Notes: generated from the sequence alone by a model not told the origin. 64,000 nucleotides of DNA from Fibrobacter sp. UWB16 (GCF_900215325.1 NZ_OCMS01000001.1:620001-684000), one strand, 5' to 3'; positions 25,313 to 33,971 are shown, numbered from the stretch's first letter. Numbers and translations are program-made.

Positions 25313-28048
25313 TTATTTCATGGATTGAATCAAGGAATCCAATTTTCGAGTCAGTTTTTGGCCACCGACATAACTCAAATGGTCATAATCATAAGCCATT
25401 TCATCACTATAGTCGTGATCACCCATCTTGTTTTCATCCAAAAACACAAAATTCGAATACTTTTCATCCCACTTGTGCAAGACCCCAATCAAGGAATCGG
25501 CGGTGCTACGGCGCATTCCGTGACGCCCATAAGAACCAGTCGTCTTGTAATAAGGAGATTGCGGGAATACAACGCCAATGAGAACAACATCTTTTTCCTT
25601 GGCAGCAGCAATCAACTTTTTAAGGCGTTCCATGTCCTTTGCATAAGCGCGGCTATCGCTCCACGTAGAATCATCGACAATCGGGTTTTCGTTAAAGCCG
25701 CCTACCGTCCAGCCTTGTGATTCCAGCCAAATCCATCCATGATTTCCATTCATGAATTCTCTCAAGAAATCGATACCGTTTGCATAAGCCGCATTCAGTT
25801 CCTTATACTGTGACGGGACGCCATCTTTCCAATAAGAGTGGCTCTTATCGTATTCAAAGCCAAGATTGCCAGCAGCATTCTTATTGAAATTTTCACCTTC
25901 CTTTTTAGACCACAAATCAAAATCAAGACTGACAATAAGGTATTTCAACTTTTTGCTGTGCGGCAAGACGTAATTTTCAGCGAGAGTGCCAATAACATCC
26001 ATGTCGTTTGGAATAGTCGCCATATTGAACGCATAGCCAGACTCCATCTCTTGAGCCACAAACCCAGAACTTACACGAGATGAGCCAAGAGCAATAATGT
26101 CGGCTGTATCAGATACCGTCCAAAAAGCGTTCATCTTGAACGTAATAAGAGGAGCATCTTGTCCAACGTAGTACATACCGGCGCTATCCAAATCCAGTTC
26201 ATCATAATGGGCCTCATCCATCGGGTTCACCCATAAACTCGGATGCCACAGTTCATCGCCCTTGACAAGTTCCAAGATATCAGAAGTTTCAAGATTGACA
26301 AGAACAATTTTGGCATGAGCACCATTTGCATTAACAAAAGTTACAATAGCGTAGTCTTTCAAGCCGCTCACCCATTCAGTATGATCAAAAGTAAATCCCT
26401 TGGGCGTAGTCAAAGACTTGATCAACTTGCCGTTTTTATCTGCTATGAAGAGGCGTTCATGCACGCTATAGCTTTCGCCCACAAATTTCGCACCAGTTTC
26501 TGAACCAAAGTCCAGGAACAATGTACGGCGGGAATCGTCCTTAGCCAAGGACACATTGCAAGCCTGTTCACCGTTATACCAGACCGTGTCACGAGCAGAA
26601 CCTTTTGACGAAGCTATTCGAGCGCGTAAAAGCTTGGAGCCAGTAACCGCCAACGAACCATCGCTGCTGACGCCACCATGATAAGCACCATCAAACAACT
26701 TTTCCGGTTTCCCGAACTTTCCACCAGCAAACGAGACCTGCCAAGTCGAGTTTTTCTTGAACGTTGCGTCAACGCTGTTATCGCCAGCGTCGCTCACAAA
26801 TACAATGACCGTATCGCCATCGGGCAAAACACGCCAGCGAGGGATTGCCGCATTTTCGAAATCAAGCTTTTTAAGTCCTGTTCCAGCATCTGCCAAATCA
26901 CGCACATAGACGGTCGACTTTTCAGAAGAGCCTTCAAATTGCGTACAGAAAGCAACACGCTTGCCATCTGGAGAAATTTCTGGATGATAAACTTCCATCG
27001 TATCCTTGATTTCAACGACATTGGAATAGCCATTTGAATAATCGATAAACACAAGGTTTCCAGAAACATCATTGCGGAAAGCGAGCTTAACTTTATATGT
27101 TCCCACCTGGGACCGCACTGTACCAAAATTGGCAACAGCCGTCACAAGCCCAGCCTGATTATCACCATTATCAGCAGCCCAGGAAGCATTAGGGATTGCA
27201 CCATAAGCAAGACGGAAACCCACATATTCCGCACGAGTTCCAGAAGTGACCGCATAAACATCCCCGCGACTGAAGAGGTTTATCGCACCGGCAGCATCGT
27301 GATAGCTACCCCCTTTAACAACACGCTGACCAACGGAACGCCCTTCCAAAGCACCGACATAGTTCAGATAAGTTGTATCGTGGAAATACCCCATCCAGTC
27401 ATTTACAAATTCCAAGGCATTGCCCATGATGTCGCAAAGTTCATTTTTTTCAGTCACCTTTGCGCAAACCGGGTGCAGTTCAAAACCTGAATTATCGGAA
27501 GTCCAGCTATTCTTCTTTTTTCCAAACTTATTTGCCGCATAGACCCATTCGGCTTCGGTCGGCAAGCGGAAAGCTTCTTTATCGGGATCAAACTCAAGGC
27601 TTTCCAAACTGGTGCAATGTTTCTCGCTATCGAAGGAACTCTTGCTGTAAGTGTAAGCGGTATCCTTGCCGGCGGCCTTGCTTTTGGCATTAGCGAAGAG
27701 AACCGCATCGTAATAAGAAACGTCCGTTGCAGGCAAACTATCGTTTTTGCATTTCAGGACAAAGCCTGTTTCTGCGCGCATAAGGCTATCGAACTCGCCA
27801 CAAGTCACTTCGTTTTTGCCCATGTAGAAATCGTAATCGAATTTGACCTTCATCTGCGGACGTTCAGTCGCTTTCGCATTTTCGTTGTCCGTGCCAAGCG
27901 TAACTTTGGCGTTAGATGCAGAAATAGGCAACATTCCTTCTAGAAAAGCCGGCAAATCATCATGATTGTCTGTAGAAGAGCTATTCGAGCCCGATTCCGA
28001 GCAAGCAAGGAAGAAAAGACAGGAGAGTCCAAGAATATAGAAACGCAT
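25313..28048 (-). CDS. Fibrobacter paralogous lipoprotein with FGE-like and TolB-like domains
   Basis: A 911-residue lipoprotein with lipidated Cys at residue 16 (CLFFLAC). Residues about 25-280 form a formylglycine-generating-enzyme-like domain: FYMGKNEVTCGEFDSLM, FRLPTEAEWVYAA, CDIMGNALEFVNDWMG, VVKGGSYHD and YVGFRLAYG. The middle contains TolB/WD40-like beta-propeller repeats such as YHPEISPDGKRVAFC. The last 200 residues hold a further alpha/beta domain (LIGVVFPQSPYYKT, DYDHLSYVGGQKL) resembling SGNH hydrolases. Length and order match the TIGR02171 family known from F. succinogenes, of unknown function. Start at 28048 by the signal peptide. Confidence 0.88.
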   Translation of the reverse strand: MRFYILGLSCLFFLACSESGSNSSSTDNHDDLPAFLEGMLPISASNAKVTLGTDNENAKATERPQMKVKFDYDFYMGKNEVTCGEFDSLMRAETGFVLKCKNDSLPATDVSYYDAVLFANAKSKAAGKDTAYTYSKSSFDSEKHCTSLESLEFDPDKEAFRLPTEAEWVYAANKFGKKKNSWTSDNSGFELHPVCAKVTEKNELCDIMGNALEFVNDWMGYFHDTTYLNYVGALEGRSVGQRVVKGGSYHDAAGAINLFSRGDVYAVTSGTRAEYVGFRLAYGAIPNASWAADNGDNQAGLVTAVANFGTVRSQVGTYKVKLAFRNDVSGNLVFIDYSNGYSNVVEIKDTMEVYHPEISPDGKRVAFCTQFEGSSEKSTVYVRDLADAGTGLKKLDFENAAIPRWRVLPDGDTVIVFVSDAGDNSVDATFKKNSTWQVSFAGGKFGKPEKLFDGAYHGGVSSDGSLAVTGSKLLRARIASSKGSARDTVWYNGEQACNVSLAKDDSRRTLFLDFGSETGAKFVGESYSVHERLFIADKNGKLIKSLTTPKGFTFDHTEWVSGLKDYAIVTFVNANGAHAKIVLVNLETSDILELVKGDELWHPSLWVNPMDEAHYDELDLDSAGMYYVGQDAPLITFKMNAFWTVSDTADIIALGSSRVSSGFVAQEMESGYAFNMATIPNDMDVIGTLAENYVLPHSKKLKYLIVSLDFDLWSKKEGENFNKNAAGNLGFEYDKSHSYWKDGVPSQYKELNAAYANGIDFLREFMNGNHGWIWLESQGWTVGGFNENPIVDDSTWSDSRAYAKDMERLKKLIAAAKEKDVVLIGVVFPQSPYYKTTGSYGRHGMRRSTADSLIGVLHKWDEKYSNFVFLDENKMGDHDYSDEMAYDYDHLSYVGGQKLTRKLDSLIQSMK

Positions 28049-28060
28049 AGTATAAATATA

Positions 28061-28068
28061 CAAACTTA
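28061..28068 (-). promoter_or_regulatory. TAnnTTTG promoter element
   Basis: TAAGTTTG on the minus strand, 12 nt before the start of the long lipoprotein gene, implies a very short leader. Confidence 0.5.
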
Positions 28069-28185
28069 TACTAAACCAGATGTAATTATAAATTGGCTAT
28101 TATTTGCCCATTTGTATAGTTTACATATGTTTATTTAATTTTTACAATTCATCAAATTCAAAACACCCTTTACCAGGAACTTTTT

Positions 28186-29064
28186 ATGGGAAAAGTATTA
28201 CTGTCACTCGCATTAGCCGCCGCTTTTGCCATTCCGTCATTTGCACAGGACATCGTCATCTTAAAAAACGGAACTAGCATCGACGCGAAAGTCCTTGAAG
28301 TCGACGACAACTCCATCCGCTATAAGAAATTCGACAATCCCGAAGGCCCAACTTACACAGCAAAAAAAGATAACATCAGCGAGATTCGCTACAAGAATGG
28401 AACCAAAGAAACCTTTAACAACGCGCAAAAAAGGCTTTCCCCTGATAAAGATCCCAATTCCATCTGGTGGACTAAGGCCAGAGAAACAAAACTCGGCTTC
28501 TGGATGGATCCGCTAGGTTGTGCCCAATGGGGCCCGATGGTCGGTATGTCAATCCGCATGGGAACAAATTTCGATGTCAAAGCTTACGTGAGATATTATA
28601 ACGGAGAATTTCCTCTTAATGATGAAACATTCGACGATTACGAGTATGAGTATTATGATGGATATTCTCATTATGAAAGAGGCTATTTCGACCAAGGCTT
28701 TGGCATTGGTTTAGAATTCAGCAAACTATTCGCCACAATCCACGGAAACTGGCATACTGGTTTTCTGTTTGAAATAGCAACAATAAAATTCAATGATTCT
28801 TTTGGTTTTGAATACAGAGACCGCTATGCGAAAAGCAACGATTCCTACATGGACCGCGATTATTATACCACCTATGGTGACGCAATACTCGACTTACCAA
28901 TCACCCAATACATATTCGCTCTAACTGGCGGTTACACATTACGCTTCAACAACAGATTCTTCATAGACTTTTCTCTCCAATCAGGGATCCTTCTTCAAAT
29001 CTTAGAGGACACGAAACCCTATTTTTATGGTGACGCCAGTCTAAAACTTGGAATTGAATTTTAA
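28186..29064 (+). CDS. Exported protein, probably outer-membrane associated
   Basis: A 292-residue protein with a clear signal peptide (MGKVLLSLALAAAFAIPSFA). Residues 21-80 (DIVILKNGTSIDAKVLEVDDNSIRYKKF, then DNISEIRYKNGTKE) match a small beta domain common at the N-terminus of Bacteroidota outer-membrane proteins. The C-terminal 180 residues alternate aromatic and polar residues and end in LKLGIEF, like an eight-strand barrel. Function unknown. It lies alone, divergent from the long lipoprotein. Confidence 0.72.
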   Translation: MGKVLLSLALAAAFAIPSFAQDIVILKNGTSIDAKVLEVDDNSIRYKKFDNPEGPTYTAKKDNISEIRYKNGTKETFNNAQKRLSPDKDPNSIWWTKARETKLGFWMDPLGCAQWGPMVGMSIRMGTNFDVKAYVRYYNGEFPLNDETFDDYEYEYYDGYSHYERGYFDQGFGIGLEFSKLFATIHGNWHTGFLFEIATIKFNDSFGFEYRDRYAKSNDSYMDRDYYTTYGDAILDLPITQYIFALTGGYTLRFNNRFFIDFSLQSGILLQILEDTKPYFYGDASLKLGIEF

Positions 29065-29071
29065 TTATGGA

Positions 29072-29096
29072 ATTCCCGCGAAAGCGGGATTTTTTT
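29072..29096 (+). terminator. Rho-independent terminator
   Basis: ATTCCCGC and GCGGGAT pair around GAAA, then seven T. Confidence 0.9.
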
Positions 29097-29108
29097 GCTC
29101 TATAAAAA

Positions 29109-29198
29109 GGAGATGCCCTGTCGGAGCAGGGCATGACAAAAAAAGCCGGGACGACAATGCAAAACGAGATGGAGATGCCCGATTAAATCGGGCATGAC
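29109..29198. repeat. Two copies of the GGAGAT(T/G)CCC palindromic repeat
   Basis: Copies at 29109-29137 and 29171-29198, each GGAGATGCCC, a loop, then GGGCATGACA. The two hairpin stems differ from each other but remain paired, so pairing seems to be maintained. Confidence 0.7.
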
Positions 29199-29210
29199 AA
29201 CAGGGCGCTC

Positions 29211-29921
29211 TTAATCTTTCAGCAGTTCCGGGTGTTTTTCGGAGATGCGGCGGGCAAGGTACACAAACGGAGTGTCCATAAGAGTCGTGATGACAAAGAT
29301 GCCGTAGCCAAACACGAGAATTTCGCCAATGGTATTCCACGGGAAAACGCCAGCGAACGCAAGCAAGTTGAACACAACGACGTTTATCAGCTGGCTTACA
29401 AGAGTCGACCCATTATTGCGGACCCACAAGTAGCCCTTCTTATCCTTAAACTTTTTCTCGGTCCATTTCCACCAGGCGTGATACGCCCAGACGTCGAACA
29501 TTTCGCATATGGCGTAGGCAAACAAGCTCGCGAGCATCACACGAGGTGTATTCGAGAACACCGTACGGATCGGTTCAGCCATGGTGTCGCCCTCGGCGGG
29601 GATGTACAGAAACCAGCTTTGCGAAATGAGAATAAACGTCACATTCGCGAGAATGCCGATTTTCACGCAGCGGCTAGCCTCTTTTTTGCCAAAGATTTCG
29701 CTCATCATGTCCGTTGCGAGGAAGGAGGATGCGAAAATGACATTGCCGAGCGTCGTGTCGAGCCCAAAGGCGTGCACGAGAATCAAAACTTCGATATTTG
29801 CAGCAATTGTCGCAATGACGGTCCAGGCGAAAATGCCCTGCTTACCGAAAAAGCGGAAAAAGGCAACCAAGCCTCCAAAGAACGCAAAAATGGAGGCAAT
29901 CATAAGGAGTTCGTTTTGCAC
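29211..29921 (-). CDS. Queuosine-precursor transporter, YhhQ/VUT family
   Basis: A 236-residue membrane protein with about six transmembrane helices. Family hallmarks include VIFASSFLATDMMSEIFGKKEA, FAYAICEMFDVWAYHAW and STLVSQLINVVVFNLLAF. Family members import preQ0 or preQ1. The gene follows queF by 2 bp in one operon under a predicted preQ1 riboswitch, which supports the assignment strongly. Together the pair would salvage and process the queuosine precursor. Confidence 0.9.
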   Translation of the reverse strand: MQNELLMIASIFAFFGGLVAFFRFFGKQGIFAWTVIATIAANIEVLILVHAFGLDTTLGNVIFASSFLATDMMSEIFGKKEASRCVKIGILANVTFILISQSWFLYIPAEGDTMAEPIRTVFSNTPRVMLASLFAYAICEMFDVWAYHAWWKWTEKKFKDKKGYLWVRNNGSTLVSQLINVVVFNLLAFAGVFPWNTIGEILVFGYGIFVITTLMDTPFVYLARRISEKHPELLKD

Positions 29922-29923
29922 GA

Positions 29924-30400
29924 TTACTTCCTCCTGTCTATCGCAGCAAAGAGGCGTGTCTTGGCGATAGCTTCAAATTCGGTACCCGGCTTGCCGTAGT
30001 TTGCAAACGGATAAAGAGAAATGCCACCGCGCGGCATAAAGATGCCTTCGACTTCGATGTACTTCGGGTCGAGCAATTTCACCAAGTCCTTCATGATGAT
30101 GTTCACGCAGTCTTCGTGGAAATCCCCGTGATTGCGGAACGAGAACATGTAAAGCTTGAGCGACTTGGATTCCACCAAATACTGGTCCGGAATGTAGTTG
30201 ATCTTGATTTCGGCAAAGTCCGGCTGACCAGTTTTCGGGCAAAGGCTCGTGAATTCCGGGCAGTTGAACGTGACCATGTAGTCGTTACCCGGATGCTTGT
30301 TCGGGAACTTTTCGAGCACTTCGGGGCTGTAAGTGGTCTTGTACTGGGTCTTGTTGTTGCCCAAGAGCGTAACACCTTCGAGTTCAGCTTCTGAACGCAT
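29924..30400 (-). CDS. queF: NADPH-dependent 7-cyano-7-deazaguanine reductase
   Basis: A 158-residue unimodular QueF, which reduces preQ0 to preQ1 in queuosine synthesis. The nucleophile Cys54 lies in [17 protein letters not shown] with Asp61 nearby; the NADPH-site block [21 protein letters not shown] and [20 protein letters not shown] complete the family pattern. AGGAG is 5 nt before the ATG and is part of the riboswitch tail. First gene of the queF-transporter operon. Confidence 0.95.
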   Translation of the reverse strand: MRSEAELEGVTLLGNNKTQYKTTYSPEVLEKFPNKHPGNDYMVTFNCPEFTSLCPKTGQPDFAEIKINYIPDQYLVESKSLKLYMFSFRNHGDFHEDCVNIIMKDLVKLLDPKYIEVEGIFMPRGGISLYPFANYGKPGTEFEAIAKTRLFAAIDRRK

Positions 30401-30404
30401 AAAG

Positions 30405-30447
30405 TCTCCTAGTTTTGTTTTAAGTCAGGATGGGTTTCGAACTGACC
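30405..30447 (-). promoter_or_regulatory. Probable preQ1-I riboswitch
   Basis: In the queF leader a five-pair stem GTCAG/CTGAC encloses a 13-nt loop beginning TTCG and rich in A/C, followed by the A-rich tail TTAAAACAAAACTAGGAG. This order (short stem, UUC-type loop, tail AAAAC-A-GG) is that of class I preQ1 riboswitches. The tail contains the queF Shine-Dalgarno sequence, so ligand binding should block translation of queF and the transporter. Confidence 0.78.
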
Positions 30448-30457
30448 ATTTTAGGTA

Positions 30458-30465
30458 CAAATATA
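30458..30465 (-). promoter_or_regulatory. TAnnTTTG promoter element of queF operon
   Basis: TATATTTG on the minus strand, placed so that transcription starts just before the riboswitch stem. Confidence 0.6.
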
Positions 30466-30567
30466 GATGTTTTGTCAATGAAATAGTTTTCTAAAATGGA
30501 TACATTCCTACGTTTTCGAGGTAGTTTTATTATTACATGCTGTAGCCATCAAATTTCAGGGGTCGCA

Positions 30568-32823
30568 ATGAGTATAAAATCAACGGTATTTAAGGCACTC
30601 GCTTTTACATTCGCCGCATCAACATTTTCTTTTGCGGCATTGGCCAACAGCGCGTCCAAGTTCCTCGGCAACATTCCCGTTTTTGGAGAAATTCCCGAAG
30701 ACTTTGGCTCCTACTGGAACCAGATTACTGCCGAGAACGGGTGCGTTTGGGGCTATGTCGAAAAAACACGTGGTGAATACGATTGGACCGGTTGCGACCT
30801 CGCCTATAATTGGGCAAAAAAGAATCATGCGCATTTTACGTTTCACACCCTGTTGTGGGGTTCGCAAAACCCGCAGTGGTTAAGGGAACTCGATGTTGAC
30901 GAAACTAAAAAAGCTTGGACAGATTGGATCGACGCTGTTAAGGAACGTTACCTCGATCTCGAAATGATTGAAGTGGTCAACGAAGCCGTCAAAAGCGGCA
31001 ACAACTATCATTCCAGTTTTTCCAGCAACAAACTGATTGAGGCGCTTGGCGGCGATAGCGGCAACTACGAATTTGTAGTGACCGCTTTCAAGATGGCACG
31101 AGAACGATGGCCAGAAGCCATCCTGATTTATAACGATTACAATACCATCCAATGGCAAAAAGTAGAGGGTATCGACCTTCTCAAGAAAATAAAGGCCCAG
31201 GGGGCGCCAGTTGACGCTTACGGAATGCAGTTCCACGAGACAACCGCACAAGGGACAGGCAATTATTGCCTAAATACATCCTTACTTAAACGCTCCCTTT
31301 ACGAAGCACACGAACAGACAGGACTCCCCATATATATTACTCAATACGATGTCGGTTCCATAGACGATGAATTTCAAAAAAAATGCTACCAAGAACATCT
31401 CCCAATCCTAATGGAAACGGATTATGTTGCAGGCATAACGCTTTGGGGATACATTTATGGCAAAACTTGGCTTTCTTGTAACGGTTTGGAACAAGGTTGT
31501 TCCGGCCTTATCAAAGACGGCATCGAACGCCCGGCATTGACCTGGCTCAAGGAATATTTCAAAAATCCGAACGCCCGTTACGGCCGTGGCCTTGCCGATG
31601 GAGCGACCAAGTTCTTCGGGAACATGATTGCCGACAAGCAAGAAATCCCCGAGGATTTTCAAACCTACTGGAACCAGGTTTCGCCCGAAAACGCATGCAC
31701 TTGGACCGTTATTGAAAAAGTGCGTGGCGAGTACGATTGGTCAGGCTGCGACCGTATCTACTATTGGGCGCAAAAAAACAATGTAAAGTTCAATTTCCGT
31801 AGCTTGCTTTGGGGAACCCATACCCCCAGCTGGCTCAACAACCTTGATATAGACGAAACCAAGAAAGCCGTTGAAAACTGGTTCGACAAAGCTGCCATGC
31901 GTTACCCCGCACCTTACATGATCGAGGTGGTAAACGGAGGTTCCCGCGACAGCTATGGTCATTATCATTCTGGATTCGGGAGCGGCAATAAAATCATCGA
32001 AGCTCTCGGTGGCGACAATGATGACTACAAATTCATAGCCACGGCGTTCAAGATGGCCCGCAAACGCTGGCCTTACGCCACCTTGATTTACAATGACGTG
32101 AACGCAAACGTATGGCAAAATAATTTGGGAGCCGAAGTTATCCAAAAAATCAAGGCGCAACACGCCCCCGTTGATGCTTACGGATTGACGGCTTACAACC
32201 AAACATTTCAAGGAACAGGCAATCAATCGTGCATGACAGCCGCTAAAATCAAGAAAGGGATTGAGGAAATTTACGAACAAACGAAGCTACCTTTGTTTAT
32301 TTCGGAATACAGTGTCAATACAGGCAACGACAGCCTGAAAAAAGCGTGCTATTCCGAACAAATTCCAGTTTTCATGGAATCAGAATACATCGCCGGCGTG
32401 ACGATTGGAGGCTACATTTACGAAATTGGAGGATGGGACGAATCCGCAAACCCTGGCCTTATCAAGGATGGCAAGGACCTTCCGGCAATGACTTGGCTCA
32501 AGGATTACTTCAAGGAACATTTTTACGATGCCAAGAACATGTGGTACTCTAGAAGCATTCCTATAAATCCGCTGGATTCTCTAGATTCAATTGCTTTGGA
32601 AAATCCGATTGCCATTCATAGCAAGATTCGCTTAGAGCAGAACACGCTCCAGAATTACGACGTATTCGACGTGCAAGGAGTCCGCTTGGGCAAGCTCTCA
32701 GCCTACGACTTTAGTGACGCTGCAAAGTCGCTTCGCACATCAAGTGCCGCGAAATCGTCCGGAATCTACTTCTTACGCAACCGCAGTACAGGAAAAATGC
32801 AGAGTGTTGGGGTCGTGAAGTAA
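30568..32823 (+). CDS. Secreted protein with two GH10-like domains, each lacking one catalytic Glu
   Basis: A 751-residue protein: signal peptide ending FAALA, GH10-like domain 1 (about 28-330), domain 2 (about 345-655) and a C-terminal sorting-like tail. GH10 enzymes cut xylan with an acid/base Glu in an NE motif and a nucleophile Glu in ITELD. Domain 1 keeps NE (Glu139 in VVNEAV) but has Gln259 in ITQYD. Domain 2 has Gly457 in VVNGG but keeps Glu580 in ISEYS, and also lacks the Trp of GITLWGY (VTIGGY). Classical retaining hydrolysis by either domain alone is doubtful; xylan binding or an unusual mechanism is possible. The start at 30568 is chosen by the signal peptide. Confidence 0.88.
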   Translation: MSIKSTVFKALAFTFAASTFSFAALANSASKFLGNIPVFGEIPEDFGSYWNQITAENGCVWGYVEKTRGEYDWTGCDLAYNWAKKNHAHFTFHTLLWGSQNPQWLRELDVDETKKAWTDWIDAVKERYLDLEMIEVVNEAVKSGNNYHSSFSSNKLIEALGGDSGNYEFVVTAFKMARERWPEAILIYNDYNTIQWQKVEGIDLLKKIKAQGAPVDAYGMQFHETTAQGTGNYCLNTSLLKRSLYEAHEQTGLPIYITQYDVGSIDDEFQKKCYQEHLPILMETDYVAGITLWGYIYGKTWLSCNGLEQGCSGLIKDGIERPALTWLKEYFKNPNARYGRGLADGATKFFGNMIADKQEIPEDFQTYWNQVSPENACTWTVIEKVRGEYDWSGCDRIYYWAQKNNVKFNFRSLLWGTHTPSWLNNLDIDETKKAVENWFDKAAMRYPAPYMIEVVNGGSRDSYGHYHSGFGSGNKIIEALGGDNDDYKFIATAFKMARKRWPYATLIYNDVNANVWQNNLGAEVIQKIKAQHAPVDAYGLTAYNQTFQGTGNQSCMTAAKIKKGIEEIYEQTKLPLFISEYSVNTGNDSLKKACYSEQIPVFMESEYIAGVTIGGYIYEIGGWDESANPGLIKDGKDLPAMTWLKDYFKEHFYDAKNMWYSRSIPINPLDSLDSIALENPIAIHSKIRLEQNTLQNYDVFDVQGVRLGKLSAYDFSDAAKSLRTSSAAKSSGIYFLRNRSTGKMQSVGVVK

Positions 32824-32849
32824 GTGGCGTTGGGCATTTCTGCCCAGTT

Positions 32850-33143
32850 CTATTTTTTGTAAAGGTCGGAATGCGTTCCGGTATCTACCAACTCTAAAAT
32901 CAGGATGTTTTCCTCGATTTTGTAGATAAGCAACCAGTCTGGCTCTATATACAATTCCCTATGTCCAGCCCAATTCCCGATAAGGGGATGGTCTTTATAA
33001 GCATCCGCAAGAGAATCGCCTTTAGCGAGTTTTTCAACAACATCCTTTAATTTTTGAGAGTCTTTCCCGCGTTTCGCCATTCGCTTGGCAGCCTTTTTAA
33101 ATCGATTGGTAGCCCGAACAATGTACTTATACGAATTATTCAT
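32850..33143 (-). CDS. yafQ: YafQ-family toxin of a type II toxin-antitoxin module
   Basis: A 97-residue ribosome-dependent mRNA endonuclease of the RelE superfamily. The family pattern DHPLIGNWAGHRELYIEPDWLLIYKI and VDTGTHSDLY is complete, with the conserved His and Asp residues of the YafQ active site. The start overlaps the antitoxin stop as ATGA, so translation is coupled. The frame is open 6 codons upstream, but the overlapping ATG at 33143 is the natural start. Confidence 0.9.
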   Translation of the reverse strand: MNNSYKYIVRATNRFKKAAKRMAKRGKDSQKLKDVVEKLAKGDSLADAYKDHPLIGNWAGHRELYIEPDWLLIYKIEENILILELVDTGTHSDLYKK

Positions 33144-33409
33144 ATACCCAACTCGTCCCATAGCTCCTGCGGTGTTGCATACGTTTTAGCGTTAGGATCG
33201 TGTGCGAGTTCTTCGCCTTCCTTTATAGCTTCGAGGAGTTCTTTGGACGGAGGTCTTGTAACAGCAAAAGGCAAGCCGTGGTGCAAAATCGCCTGCTTCA
33301 GAAAAACCGTAAACGCCTGGGAAAGAGTCAGTCCCAAGTCGTTGAAGAGTTCTGTTGCCTGAGCCTTAAGCTCTTTGTCAATTCGAATATTTGTTACCAC
33401 GGTGCTCAT
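33140..33409 (-). CDS. dinJ: RelB/DinJ-family antitoxin
   Basis: An 89-residue antitoxin. The N-terminal MSTVVTNIRIDKELKAQA is a ribbon-helix-helix DNA-binding arm; LGLTLSQAFTVFLKQAILHHGLPF is the RelB/DinJ core. The acidic C-terminal part (EEGELAHDPNAK-like) would wrap the toxin. AGGAG precedes the ATG at 33409; the 29 upstream codons are not conserved-looking. Autorepression through the inverted repeat at 33420-33458 is likely. Confidence 0.9.
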   Translation of the reverse strand: MSTVVTNIRIDKELKAQATELFNDLGLTLSQAFTVFLKQAILHHGLPFAVTRPPSKELLEAIKEGEELAHDPNAKTYATPQELWDELGI

Positions 33410-33419
33410 ACTCCTAAAT

Positions 33420-33458
33420 ATACCACAAAAAGTTGCGTTTGTAAAGCGGTTGTGGTAT
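33420..33458 (-). promoter_or_regulatory. Operator-like inverted repeat before dinJ-yafQ
   Basis: ATACCACAA and TTGTGGTAT are separated by 21 bp. One arm overlaps the TATATTT promoter element just before the antitoxin start, as expected for an autoregulatory site. Confidence 0.65.
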
Positions 33459-33496
33459 TTACGTTGCAAAACCATCGATTTAGTCATATTTTCCAC

Positions 33497-33710
33497 AATT
33501 CAACGATTTTTCAAAAATAACACAGGAATGGGCTCTAGCGTGCAGTCGATTGATTGCAAAATTTCGATTCGTCACTTTTGGGTAGCTATTAAAATTTTAC
33601 ACTTCAAAATTGGCCCAAACGCATTAAAAAAGCGTGTATATATAACGGTAGGGAGTGTTTCTCTATCGCTATACGGGGGCGTTCCCGATTTATGGTCAAA
33701 GCTCTAAACC
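33497..33710. other. Gene-free stretch between two TA modules
   Basis: Besides the 43-bp repeat copy at 33522-33564 it shows only AT-rich sequence and a GC-rich island near 33675. No reading frame is convincing. Confidence 0.5.
33522..33564 (+). repeat. 43-bp direct repeat, left copy, flanking a TA cassette
   Basis: ACAGGAATGGGCTCTAGCGT followed by a hairpin (TGCAGTC/GATTGCA) and AAATTT. It matches the copy at 34361-34403 in 36 of 43 positions. Confidence 0.8.
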
Positions 33711-33729
33711 GTATTGACAAAGTCAATAC
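33711..33729 (+). promoter_or_regulatory. Perfect palindromic operator of the second TA module
   Basis: GTATTGAC-AAA-GTCAATAC, overlapping the -35 box of the promoter, so a bound repressor would block transcription. Confidence 0.75.
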
Positions 33730-33742
33730 AATAGAGTATATT
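33714..33742 (+). promoter_or_regulatory. Consensus sigma-70-like promoter
   Basis: TTGACA, 17 bp, TATATT. The expected start lies at about 33749, on top of the ATG at 33747, so the mRNA is leaderless or nearly so. Confidence 0.75.
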
Positions 33743-33746
33743 ATGT

Positions 33747-33971
33747 ATGAACATAAAAATAAGCGAACATGCAGCTAAAAAGATGGCGGAACGGAATATT
33801 CCCGAGGATGTCGTCCGAAGAGCTTTCGATGCCGAGGACTGGGAATCTTACGACGTATCCGAAGTTGACGAAACCGCCATAATAGTGACAAAGACAATCA
33901 ACGAGAAAAAATGGCGTTTCGTTTTTAACTGGGAAACGGAAACACTTATCACCTGCTACCCGAGGAGGTAA
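33747..33971 (+). CDS. DUF4258-like putative toxin
   Basis: A 74-residue protein: ISEHAAKKMAERNIPEDVVRRAF, then DETAIIVTKTINEKKWRFVFNWETETLITCYPRR. The H-A-xx-RM-xx-R-xI opening and late beta strands are those of DUF4258/BrnT-like small proteins, which fold like RelE toxins. Its position first in a two-gene unit, 3 bp before a ribbon-helix-helix gene and behind an operator, fits toxin-first modules such as BrnTA. Toxicity is inferred. Confidence 0.75.
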   Translation: MNIKISEHAAKKMAERNIPEDVVRRAFDAEDWESYDVSEVDETAIIVTKTINEKKWRFVFNWETETLITCYPRR

